This document shows, one piece after another, positions 24,698-32,815 of a stretch of DNA of 42,763 nt. This DNA comes from JBHENC01 sp051000345 (lineage in GTDB: Bacteria; Acidobacteriota; Blastocatellia; Pyrinomonadales; Pyrinomonadaceae): the NCBI GenBank assembly GCA_051000345.1, contig JBPCOJ010000138.1, positions 1-42,763 of the forward strand. The letters are read 5' to 3'. The notes beneath the pieces are model-generated. The model was given only the letters and a program-made list of their open reading frames with translations, was not told the origin of the DNA and did not search any database. Made by a program: the position numbers and the translations under genes. Position 1 is the stretch's first letter. Each line of letters starts with the position of its first letter.

Positions 24698-24916
24698 TTA
24701 AATATCTTCGAGGTCACGACGCCTGCGCGTGCGCCCGCGAAGCATCGCAAAGACGATCAGCAGAAACAATCCGACAAAGGCGACGACGACTGAAACCTTA
24801 ATTGCGAAAAGCAGAAAGCCGACGAGCGCAATCAATTGTTTCAACAAAGTGATGACGAGCAAGATCATCGTCAGTATGCCGCCCCACCGCCCGAATGTTT
24901 TAATCAAAGCTGACAT
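24698..24916 (-). CDS. Small membrane protein of unknown function
   Basis: The 72-residue protein starts at ATG 24916 behind AGAGGA. An earlier in-frame start at 25066 would add 50 residues without membrane character and is not supported. Two long hydrophobic helices (GILTMILLVITLLKQLIALVG and a second rich in VVVAFVGLFLLIVF) are followed by a very basic end, RGRTRRRRDLEDI. It has no recognised family. Confidence 0.6.
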   Translation of the reverse strand: MSALIKTFGRWGGILTMILLVITLLKQLIALVGFLLFAIKVSVVVAFVGLFLLIVFAMLRGRTRRRRDLEDI

Positions 24917-25115
24917 TGTATTATTCCTCTTACTTCTGGATTCTGTGGAAAGCCCGACGAGCCGGGTCTCGCCTTTGAATAATCGTTTGGCCTCTGCCCG
25001 TTGCCCGACGCATCCTTGTTCTTTACCGCAAATTCTATTGTAGCAAAGTGCGTTGCTGCCCGTCACGTATTGCGCTGCTTAACTTTGAACTCAAGACCTA
25101 AAGCCACTTGTTCTA

Positions 25116-25928
25116 TCAGGAACGCGGCTCGAATAAATTGCCGCCCGTCGCCCGCGAATCGCGCGCGGAGACTTGCGTCGCTAATAAAACTCCCGTGCGA
25201 AAACTGTTTTGATGATTGAGCGGCGCGGTGCCGATGACCGACGGCGGCCTGCTATGCACATCGAATGCAGGCGTCGCGTTCGCATCAGTCGCGTTGCGGC
25301 GGCATTTCGTGCGTTCAAAAATCATGTAAATGCCGATAAGAACGAGCGCGACGGGAAGAAATTCGCGCACAGGCAAGCGAATGCCGAACATCGTGTGCAG
25401 CAGAAAGACTGTGCCGAGCAGCACGAGCATTGCGCCCCATGCCAGCGGATTGCCGTAGAGCCTGCGCGTGATCGCATCGTATTCTGCGCCCGACGCTAAG
25501 CCTGCGCGCATTAACTGCGCCGTGCGATACGCGTCAACCATCGCGTAGAGCCACATGCCGAGCGCGCCCAAAATAAAAAACGCGACGCCGTCAGTCACGG
25601 TTGCCATTTGAAAAAAACTCGCAAAGATCGTGAAATGAACAATCGCCTTCGATGTCTGCCCGTTGTAGGCTGCGCCGAGTCCGGGAACGGTGGAGAGCAG
25701 CGCGGCGACAAGCGGCGACGTTCTGCGCTGGACGGCAATGGCTCCGGCAGCGTTGGCCGCGCGCGTTGACGGTTGCTGCAACGATTCAACGCCCGCGACG
25801 ATGCAATCCTGACAATACGGAAAGCCGCGTATGCGATGATCGCAGGCGGGACACAGCGCACGCGCGCAACGGCTGCATTGCACTGTGGCCGGATTTCTAG
25901 TGTGGTAAATGCAATTCATCGAGTTCAT
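25116..25928 (-). CDS. B-box zinc-finger membrane protein
   Basis: The 270-residue protein has an N-terminal B-box-like zinc finger in which Cys6, His9, Cys18, Cys21, Cys26, Cys29 and a later CQDC provide ligands. About three to four membrane helices follow (around 73-88, 95-135, 163-180, 186-203). The tail is long and polar with no motif (NATPAFDVHSRPPS onward). The arrangement zinc finger plus membrane domain recurs in Acidobacteriota genomes, but its role is not known to me. It starts 87 bases after the anti-sigma gene and may be in the same operon, hinting at an envelope-stress link. Confidence 0.75.
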   Translation of the reverse strand: MNSMNCIYHTRNPATVQCSRCARALCPACDHRIRGFPYCQDCIVAGVESLQQPSTRAANAAGAIAVQRRTSPLVAALLSTVPGLGAAYNGQTSKAIVHFTIFASFFQMATVTDGVAFFILGALGMWLYAMVDAYRTAQLMRAGLASGAEYDAITRRLYGNPLAWGAMLVLLGTVFLLHTMFGIRLPVREFLPVALVLIGIYMIFERTKCRRNATDANATPAFDVHSRPPSVIGTAPLNHQNSFRTGVLLATQVSARDSRATGGNLFEPRS

Positions 25929-26015
25929 TCGTCCTGCCTAACTCCAAATTTCCTTCCGCGCCGCTGTGCTTCAAACATGAAGGCACGATGCTTGTGACGC
26001 GTCCTATTAAAAGGC

Positions 26016-26846
26016 TTACTTTGTCGATTGCGGTTGGGGCTTTGGTGCTTCCTGTCGGTTGCTATTTTTCATCGCCGCCGGAAGCGCGCGCTGTTCTTCA
26101 CCCATCAAATTGGTCAGGCCGTTGGTTAATTGTTTGATGTTGCCGGAAAGCGACGCGCCTTTAATCGCCGCGCTTGCGCCCTGCTGATAAGTCTGCTCTG
26201 CGAGATGTAAACTCGCGCGGTACATGCCGCTGATCGAGCCGTCTGCCGAAACCGTGCTGGTGAGAACGAGGACTGCGACAAGCAGCATCGTGGCGACGGT
26301 GGCATACTGCGGCGAGACGAGCGGATCGAGCCACGCGCGCAAAGAATCCGCAAGACGTGTCGAAAAGGGAGCGCGCATTTCGGCTGCGCCTATCGTGCCG
26401 AGCGTCGCCTGCAAAATCCTTTGTTGAAGTCCGGCTGGCACTTCCAATTCTTCGTTGATGTATGTGTAGCAAGCTCCGATGGCGCGCACGACCTGTCCGG
26501 GAAGTTCCGTGCATTGCTCGCAGGCGGCAGCGTGGCGTTGCCAGCGGCGATACACGGGCGCGGGCAAAAAACCGTCCAGATAATCCGTCAGGTGTTCTTC
26601 AAATTCTTCGCAACTCATGCACGCTTCCGGCACTGTCTTCAACAAAATATGCGCTTCGAGCGCGAGCGAAGGCGGCACGGGAACTTCCGCCGTCCGGCAA
26701 GCTTCGACGCTTCGCTTCACGTCGTTTAATAATTCATGGCATACAGGACAACGCAGCGCGTGTTCGGCAAACAGGCAACTGCTTCCGGCGTCGAGCACGC
26801 TGTCGAGATAGTCCGTTAATCTGCTTTCAAAATCCGCGCACAGCAT
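26016..26846 (-). CDS. Anti-sigma factor with two zinc-finger domains
   Basis: The 276-residue protein starts at ATG 26846 with GAGGA about 8 bases upstream. Two zf-HC2-like anti-sigma domains lie in tandem, the first with HALRCPVC (near 30-37) and the second with HAAACEQC (near 105-112). Each is preceded by a D-Y-L-D helix (RLTDYLDSVL, HLTDYLDGFL). One membrane helix follows (TVATMLLVAVLVLTSTVS). A periplasmic tail ends Pro/Gln-rich. It would hold the neighbouring ECF sigma factor at the membrane until a signal frees it. Two zinc-finger copies in one protein are unusual, and only one may bind sigma. Confidence 0.85.
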   Translation of the reverse strand: MLCADFESRLTDYLDSVLDAGSSCLFAEHALRCPVCHELLNDVKRSVEACRTAEVPVPPSLALEAHILLKTVPEACMSCEEFEEHLTDYLDGFLPAPVYRRWQRHAAACEQCTELPGQVVRAIGACYTYINEELEVPAGLQQRILQATLGTIGAAEMRAPFSTRLADSLRAWLDPLVSPQYATVATMLLVAVLVLTSTVSADGSISGMYRASLHLAEQTYQQGASAAIKGASLSGNIKQLTNGLTNLMGEEQRALPAAMKNSNRQEAPKPQPQSTK

Positions 26847-26961
26847 TACAATCCTCGTTTCTTCCCTCCACAAACATTTGCGATTTTAGATATGCGATTT
26901 GCAATCGAAAAAGATAAAGCGAGTTTCGAGTTATGTTTTCAAATCGTAAATCTAAAATTCT

Positions 26962-27573
26962 TCATACGTCGCTCATTGCTACCACGCGCATTCGCCGCAA
27001 TGTCTTGGCGAGTTCGATGCGCCCGCGATTGATACGCGACTTTACTGTTCCTTCCGGGATGTGCAGAAGATTGACTATCTCCTGATAACTCAATTCTTCG
27101 ATGTCGCGCAAAATTACACATGTGCGTAAATCCGGCGGCAGCTTGTCGATGCCCGCCTGTACCTGTGTGCCGAGTTCGCGCCGTTCCAATTCGCGCTGCG
27201 CAGAATTTGTCGTTGTGTGCAGATGATATGTGTGGTCTTCCAGATCGTCTGCGTGCGTGTCCTGCGGCTGGCGCTGGCGGCGGCGGTAATCGTCGATGAT
27301 TAAATTGCGCGCGAGCCGCATTAGCCAATTCTGCAAATCGCCCTGTTTGGCGTCATACTGCGCGAGCGAGCGATAAACGCGTATGAAAACTTCCTGCGTC
27401 AAATCTTCCGCCGCATCCGCGCGCGACGTAAAGCGATACGCGAGATTATAAATGCGGCGCGAATAAGTAGAGACGATCTCCTCCCACGCCGTGCCGTCGC
27501 CTGCACGACATTTTCTGACGAGTTCCGCGCCGCCGTCGTTTACTGAAGCCAAGATTGTTGCAGCTCCCACCAT
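26962..27573 (-). CDS. RNA polymerase ECF sigma factor
   Basis: The 203-residue sigma factor starts at ATG 27573, with GGAG 9 bases upstream. An in-frame start at 27756 gives an N-terminal extension unlike the family. Region 2 shows AEDLTQEVFIRVYRSLAQYD and NWLMRLARNLIIDDYRRR. Region 4 shows LPPDLRTCVILRDIEELSYQEIVNLLHIPEGTVKSRINRGR with its helix-turn-helix. It directs polymerase to stress promoters. The anti-sigma gene begins 115 bases downstream in the same direction, so the pair is almost certainly functional together. Confidence 0.93.
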   Translation of the reverse strand: MVGAATILASVNDGGAELVRKCRAGDGTAWEEIVSTYSRRIYNLAYRFTSRADAAEDLTQEVFIRVYRSLAQYDAKQGDLQNWLMRLARNLIIDDYRRRQRQPQDTHADDLEDHTYHLHTTTNSAQRELERRELGTQVQAGIDKLPPDLRTCVILRDIEELSYQEIVNLLHIPEGTVKSRINRGRIELAKTLRRMRVVAMSDV

Positions 27574-27824
27574 CTTAATCACTCCGATCTTACGCGCCTT
27601 TCTAAATAGCAGCAAAGGGTGGAAAACTTCTGTCAAATGGACTTTACGAAGAAGCCCTTGCGAAAGTTCCGTCGCGGATGATCCGGCAATCACGGACGAA
27701 TACACAGGCAATAGCCGACGGCGACTCAAAAGAAATTCACGGATATTTGCCTCCACAAAGGTATGACTATCTGCTTGCGCGCGCCCGCCGAGTATTGTAG
27801 CCTGTCTAAGCTATACTATATATT

Positions 27825-29003
27825 GTGGTCGCAGGATTTGCGGCCTCAATCTTGAACGCTTTATTAAAGGTGTCGCGCTTCGTTTCAGCGCACATATTTC
27901 TTTTGCGTAAATACCTTCGATTCACTTTGTTCGCGCTGCTCGCCCTCCTGATTTTGTGGTGGTTCGGGCGCGGGCTGGATTGGGCGCAGGTCAAGCAATC
28001 AATCGAAGCGGCTGACGGGCGCTTGCTCCTCGCAGCGATCATAATTGTCTGCGCGACTTACTGGCTGCGCGCGAAGCGTTGGCAGGCATTGTTAGCGCCG
28101 CTGGCTCAGGCGAGTTTGCGCGAACTGTTTGTGGCGACGACGATAGGTTTCAGCGGCCTTTTTTTGTTCGGGCGGGCAGGCGAAATACTGCGTCCCCTCG
28201 TGCTGCCTTTGCGTGAGCCGCGCGTCAGTCCGGGCGCGTCTTTTGTGACCATCGGCGTCGAACGCATCTACGACATGGTCGCCGTCGTCGTGTTGTTCGC
28301 GGTCAATCTGCTGGTGTTTCGCCCGCCCGCAGAACGCGCCGGAGACTTCACGCATATACGCTTTGCCGGATTTACCTTGTTGCTCGGCTGCATAATCGGC
28401 GTTTGTTGCCTTGTGCTGTTCAGATTGTATTCGGAGGCGATGATTGATTGGTTGGACAAACGCTTTACCACATGGCGCTTTGTGCCGGAACGCGTCGGGC
28501 GCGGGATCGTGGGTTTATTAAAGCAGCTGGCGCTGTCGCTCGGCGTGTTGACGAACGCGCGCGCGCTGTTTGTGACCATCGGGTGGACATGCGTTTTGTG
28601 GTTTGCGATTGCGTCGGCGAATTTGCTGGTGCTGCGCGCGTTCGGATTGCCATTCGGCTTCGGTGAAACGATTTTTATGATGGGCTGGTCGCTCGTCGCG
28701 TCGCTTGTGCCGACACCGGGCGGCGGCGCGGGCGCATTTCACGCCGCAACGTCTGCCGCGCTCGTTCTGCTCGGCGTCGAAAAAAATCAAGCGGCGGCGA
28801 CTGTGCTGATTCTGAACCCGATTGTGTTTGCGCCCGCGCTCATCTTCGGTCTCTATTATCTATTACGCGGCGACATCAGCATCCGGCGAATCAGGCAACT
28901 CGCTTTTTCGGGCGAAGCAGAGCGCCGCGTAGTTGAAGAAGAAAAACAGATAAACGAAACGAACAGTGGAGCGGAGAAACTGAACCTCGCGGCTCGTGGA
29001 TAA
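27825..29003 (+). CDS. Flippase-like / lysylphosphatidylglycerol synthase membrane-domain protein (UPF0104)
   Basis: The 392-residue polytopic protein has about eight membrane helices. The conserved points are FVATTIGFSGLFLFGRAGEILRP, the downstream IGVERIYDM and SLVPTPGGGAGAFHAATSA, which define the LPG-synthase TM region (UPF0104, AglD-like). Family members include flippase-like proteins and the membrane half of MprF. There is no catalytic lysyl-transferase half here, so synthesis of lysyl-PG is unlikely. The start is uncertain: GTG 27825 has no Shine-Dalgarno but follows TATACT, so it may be leaderless. GTG 27870 is an alternative. nrdR follows 68 bases later. Confidence 0.8.
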   Translation: MVAGFAASILNALLKVSRFVSAHIFLLRKYLRFTLFALLALLILWWFGRGLDWAQVKQSIEAADGRLLLAAIIIVCATYWLRAKRWQALLAPLAQASLRELFVATTIGFSGLFLFGRAGEILRPLVLPLREPRVSPGASFVTIGVERIYDMVAVVVLFAVNLLVFRPPAERAGDFTHIRFAGFTLLLGCIIGVCCLVLFRLYSEAMIDWLDKRFTTWRFVPERVGRGIVGLLKQLALSLGVLTNARALFVTIGWTCVLWFAIASANLLVLRAFGLPFGFGETIFMMGWSLVASLVPTPGGGAGAFHAATSAALVLLGVEKNQAAATVLILNPIVFAPALIFGLYYLLRGDISIRRIRQLAFSGEAERRVVEEEKQINETNSGAEKLNLAARG

Positions 29004-29071
29004 TTGCAAGGCTTTATCGTCTTGCCTTCTGATTCTTGAAAACTAATCCGTTTGAGCGAAAGACAACACTT

Positions 29072-29554
29072 ATGAAATGTCCTTTCTGCGGTTTCCTCGA
29101 AGACAAAGTCGTTGACTCGCGTGAATCGCGCGAGGGCGAAGCGATTCGCCGCCGCCGCGAATGCTTAAAATGCGAGCGGCGTTTTACGTCTTACGAGCGC
29201 ATAGACGAAATCCCGTACATGGTCGTCAAAAAGGACGGGCGGCGCGAAGCCTTTGACCGCAACAAAGTAATGGCGGGACTGCTCCGCGCGTGCGAAAAAC
29301 GGCCTGTGCCGTCGTCGAAATTGGAAGGCATCGTCAACTCCGTCGAAAAGTATGTGCAGGAATCGCCGGAACGCGAACGCCCTACGACGAAAATCGGCGA
29401 AATGATTATGCGTCGCTTGAAGGAACTCGATAAGGTCGCGTATGTGCGCTTCGCTTCCGTGTATCTGGAGTTTGAAGACGTCTCGGAATTCATGCACGAA
29501 CTGAAACATTTAGTGCGCGCGCGCCAGAGCAACGCCGCCGCACGCCGCGCTTGA
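29072..29554 (+). CDS. nrdR: Transcriptional repressor NrdR
   Basis: The 160-residue regulator begins MKCPFCGFLEDKVVDSR, with a zinc ribbon of CPFC and CLKCERRFTSYE. An ATP-cone follows (VVKKDGRREAFDRNKVMAGLLRACEKRPV). NrdR binds NrdR boxes and, according to the ATP or dATP bound in the cone, represses ribonucleotide reductase genes. I chose ATG 29072 because the Zn ribbon must start at residue 1, whereas the 29036 start adds unrelated residues. No nrd gene lies nearby. Confidence 0.96.
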   Translation: MKCPFCGFLEDKVVDSRESREGEAIRRRRECLKCERRFTSYERIDEIPYMVVKKDGRREAFDRNKVMAGLLRACEKRPVPSSKLEGIVNSVEKYVQESPERERPTTKIGEMIMRRLKELDKVAYVRFASVYLEFEDVSEFMHELKHLVRARQSNAAARRA

Positions 29555-29567
29555 AATCACGTTTGAA

Positions 29568-30128
29568 ATGCCTTTGAAGAAAAAGCTTCGCCCGCGCGCC
29601 GTCACCGTCGAAATGATTAAGGTGGCGCACGTCGCAGGACTTGAACAACTCGAACTCGAACGCCTGCGCGATGAAGTCGGGCGGCTTTACGCGGCGCTTC
29701 AGGAAGCGACGGATGCGGAAGCCGCGCCGCAACCCGGCGAGTGGTCGCCGCCCGTCGATTTGTGTGAATCGGAAGCAGCGGTGACAATCAGAATCGAAGT
29801 GCCGGGCGTGCGCGCCGAGAATATACGCGTCGGTTTGACAGGCACACAGTTGCGCGTTTACGGCGAAAAAAAACGGCGCGTGCCACGCGGCGGCTCTCTT
29901 CAGCATCTATGTTCGGAACGCGCCTTCGGGCCTTTCAATCGCATCGTCTCGTTGCGCCGCTGGACATTTAGCGTGCGCGAAGCATCAGCCGAACTGTCAA
30001 ACGGCGTGCTCATCGTGCAGCTACCGAAGGCGACGGAACGACGCGGCGCGGAGTTCAGAGTGACGGTGAAAGAAAAGACGGAAGACAGAAATCAGAAGTC
30101 AGGAGACAGAAGTCAGGAGACAGAATAA
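29568..30128 (+). CDS. Small heat-shock protein, Hsp20/alpha-crystallin family
   Basis: The 186-residue chaperone has an N-terminal arm with basic and helical segments (1-58). The alpha-crystallin domain is about 60-160 (PPVDLCESEAAVTIRIEVPG, then ERAFGPFNRIVSLRR and ASAELSNGVLIVQLPKA, with A-x-x-x-NGVL). The C-terminal 18 residues (EDRNQKSGDRSQETE) are encoded by 14-base repeats shared with the region before lon, so they are not native to the family. There is no Shine-Dalgarno before ATG. The gap from nrdR is 13 bases. It holds unfolded proteins. Confidence 0.88.
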   Translation: MPLKKKLRPRAVTVEMIKVAHVAGLEQLELERLRDEVGRLYAALQEATDAEAAPQPGEWSPPVDLCESEAAVTIRIEVPGVRAENIRVGLTGTQLRVYGEKKRRVPRGGSLQHLCSERAFGPFNRIVSLRRWTFSVREASAELSNGVLIVQLPKATERRGAEFRVTVKEKTEDRNQKSGDRSQETE

Positions 30129-30217
30129 AAACAATCAAGACGCGCGAATGCGATCAGGATGAACGTACTTGCCTTCGCTTCTTCATTCTGACTTCTGTCT
30201 CCTGACTTCTGTCTCCT
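30094..30217. repeat. 14-bp tandem repeats forming a 25-bp inverted repeat between hsp20 and lon
   Basis: AGAAGTCAGGAGAC occurs twice in tandem at 30094-30107 and 30108-30121 inside hsp20, and its complement recurs as TGACTTCTGTCTCC twice before lon. The arms 30101-30125 and 30193-30217 are perfectly complementary over 25 bases with a 67-base loop. The right arm ends 11 bases before the lon start, so the hairpin may mask its translation start. There is no T-run, so it is not a typical terminator. Confidence 0.75.
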
Positions 30218-30228
30218 ACAAATTCGTT

Positions 30229-32691
30229 ATGGCTATTATAAACAACGCAGAGACCATCGAAAATTTGGACGCGGCAGACATCAGCGATCAGCAGTTGCAG
30301 ATTCCGAGCGAGCTGCCCGTGCTACCCTTGCGCGACATCGTTATTTATCCGTTTATGATCGTGCCGCTATTCGTCTCGCGTGAGAAATCCATTCGCGCCG
30401 TAGATGAAGCCTTGGGCGAAAGCCGCATGATTCTACTCGCCTCGCAAAAGGATTTGGACAAGGAAGAACCGGCGGGCGAAGATTTATACTCGATGGGCAC
30501 AGTCGCCGTCATCATGCGTATGCTGAAACTTCCTGACGGGCGCATACGCATTCTCGTGCAGGGGCTTTCCCGCGCGCGCGTCGAAGCGGTTGAAACCGGC
30601 GGTGATTACTTGCGCGCCAAACTCTCCGTCGTGCAGGAAACTCCTGCGCCCGCGACTGCTTCCCTTGAAGTCGAAGCCCTTGTGCGCAACGTTCGCGCGT
30701 CAATGGAAAAGGCCGCGAACCTTGGCAAAAACATTTCGCCGGAAGTAATGGCGATTATAACTAACTTGGACGACGCCGGACGCCTCGCAGACCTTTCCGC
30801 GTCCAACCTCGAACTAAAAGTAGAAGACGCGCAAAGCGTGCTCGACATCGCAGACACGACCGCGCGGCTGCATCGCGTCAACGAACTTCTGAATAAGGAA
30901 ATCGAAGTCTTAACCGTTCAGCAGGAAATCAACACGCAGGCGCGCGCCGACATAGACCGTTCGCAACGCGAGTTTTATTTGCGCCAGCAACTCAAAGCAA
31001 TTCAAACGGAGCTTGGCGAAGGCAACGAGCTTGCCGATGAAGTCGCGCAGTTTCGTGAAAAAATCGAAGCCTCGAAAATGCCGAAAATTGCCGAAGAAGA
31101 AGCTTTGCGGCAACTGAAAAAGCTGGAGCGGATGCACCCGGACGCGGCGGAAACGGCGACGCTTCGCAATTGGATGGAGATTATGACCGATCTTCCATGG
31201 TCGAAAGCGTCAAACGACAATCTCGATTTATTGAAGGCCGAACAAATCTTGGACGAAGACCACTACGGCCTCGAAAAAGTAAAAGAGCGAATTATCGAAG
31301 CGCTCGCCGTGCGTAAATTAAGAGAGAAACCGAAAGGCTCTATACTCTGTCTCGTCGGCCCGCCCGGAGTTGGCAAAACTTCTCTCGGGCGCTCGATTGC
31401 CCGCGCTCTTGATCGCAAATTCGTGCGGCTCTCTTTGGGCGGCGTGCACGATGAAGCGGAGATTCGCGGTCATCGCCGCACCTACGTCGGCGCGATGCCG
31501 GGACGCATTATTCAATCGATTCAACAGGCGGGTACAAACAATCCTTTGTTGATGTTCGATGAAATAGACAAAGTCGGCGCAGACTTTCGCGGCGATCCTT
31601 CGTCCGCGCTGCTCGAAGTTTTAGACCCGGAGCAGAACAACGCCTTCCGCGACAACTACCTTGGCGTGACGTTTGATCTCTCGAACGTGATGTTTATGAC
31701 GACGGCGAATGTGCTCGACACGATTCAGCCCGCCTTGCGTGATCGCATGGAAGTCATTCGTCTCGCCGGTTACACAGAGGAAGAGAAACGTGAAATCGCG
31801 CGTCGTCATTTGTTGCCGAAACAACTCGAAGAAAACGGCATTACGCCGCGCAATCTGTTGATTTCAAAGACAGCGCTCGCGGGCGTCATACAGCAGTACA
31901 CGCAGGAAGCTGGCTTGCGTCAACTCGAACGCGAAATCGGCACAGTCTGTCGCAAAGTCGCGCGCCGCATTGCCGAAGGACAAACGGCATTAGTGCGCGT
32001 GACTCTAAAAAATCTGCATGAATTTTTAGGCGCGCCGAAGATTATGCCCGACGAAGTTTTGAAGAAAGATCAGATCGGTGTCGCCACAGGTCTGGCGTGG
32101 ACAGCAGTCGGCGGCGACGTGCTTTTCATCGAAGCGCTCAAAATGAAGGGCAAGGGAAATCTTGTGCTCACGGGTCAACTCGGCGACGTGATGAAGGAGT
32201 CTGCGCAGGCCGCTTACTCTTATGCCAAATCGCGCGCCAAAGAACTCGAAATCAACGAAGACGATTTTCAGAACTACGATTTGCACATACACATTCCCGA
32301 AGGCGCGATTCCGAAAGACGGCCCCTCCGCAGGCATTACTTTAGCGACGGCGATGGTTTCGGCGCTCGCCGGGCGTGCCATTCGCAAGGACGTGGCGATG
32401 ACGGGCGAGATAACTTTGCGCGGCAATGTCTTGCCCGTCGGCGGCGTCAAGGAAAAGGTTTTGGCTGCGAGGCGCGCGCGCGTTTCGACCATTATCCTGC
32501 CGCAGCAGAATCGCCGCGACATGGACGAAGTGCCGAAGGAGCCTTTCAAAAACATACGCTTCGTTTTCGTCGATAACGTGCGCGAAGTCTTCCGCGAAGC
32601 ACTCAAAGATAAACCCACGCTTCCGCAAACTGCAGATGCACGCTTGCCGACTCGCCTACCACGGGTTGCTTCGGAACGCGCGGGCGTCTAA
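30229..32691 (+). CDS. lon: ATP-dependent protease Lon
   Basis: The 820-residue cytoplasmic AAA+ serine protease degrades misfolded and regulatory proteins. It has the LON substrate-binding domain (about 28-220, LPVLPLRDIVIYPFMIVPLFV) and Walker A GPPGVGKT (377-384, Lys383). Walker B lies in LLMFDEIDKV. The peptidase domain has the catalytic Ser700 in PKDGPSAGITLA and Lys743 in GGVKEK. All residues are intact. I chose ATG 30229 rather than an earlier start in the repeat region. No clear Shine-Dalgarno is present, and the inverted repeat abuts the start. It follows hsp20, which makes a protein-quality-control neighbourhood. Confidence 0.97.
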   Translation: MAIINNAETIENLDAADISDQQLQIPSELPVLPLRDIVIYPFMIVPLFVSREKSIRAVDEALGESRMILLASQKDLDKEEPAGEDLYSMGTVAVIMRMLKLPDGRIRILVQGLSRARVEAVETGGDYLRAKLSVVQETPAPATASLEVEALVRNVRASMEKAANLGKNISPEVMAIITNLDDAGRLADLSASNLELKVEDAQSVLDIADTTARLHRVNELLNKEIEVLTVQQEINTQARADIDRSQREFYLRQQLKAIQTELGEGNELADEVAQFREKIEASKMPKIAEEEALRQLKKLERMHPDAAETATLRNWMEIMTDLPWSKASNDNLDLLKAEQILDEDHYGLEKVKERIIEALAVRKLREKPKGSILCLVGPPGVGKTSLGRSIARALDRKFVRLSLGGVHDEAEIRGHRRTYVGAMPGRIIQSIQQAGTNNPLLMFDEIDKVGADFRGDPSSALLEVLDPEQNNAFRDNYLGVTFDLSNVMFMTTANVLDTIQPALRDRMEVIRLAGYTEEEKREIARRHLLPKQLEENGITPRNLLISKTALAGVIQQYTQEAGLRQLEREIGTVCRKVARRIAEGQTALVRVTLKNLHEFLGAPKIMPDEVLKKDQIGVATGLAWTAVGGDVLFIEALKMKGKGNLVLTGQLGDVMKESAQAAYSYAKSRAKELEINEDDFQNYDLHIHIPEGAIPKDGPSAGITLATAMVSALAGRAIRKDVAMTGEITLRGNVLPVGGVKEKVLAARRARVSTIILPQQNRRDMDEVPKEPFKNIRFVFVDNVREVFREALKDKPTLPQTADARLPTRLPRVASERAGV

Positions 32692-32718
32692 TCAACACCG
32701 CGAGACATACAAACGCGA

Positions 32719-32752
32719 AAGCACCGCACGCCCTCGCAAACGTGCGGTGCTT
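32719..32752 (+). terminator. Terminator hairpin of lon
   Basis: Perfect 12-bp stem AAGCACCGCACG with a ten-base loop, 28 bases past the lon stop. The following CGCTTTCT is only weakly T-rich. Confidence 0.6.
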
Positions 32753-32815
32753 CGCTTTCTGCCTGCTCTAAGGGCGTCTCCGGCTAACCCGGACGACGAG
32801 GCGGCAGATTCCCTG

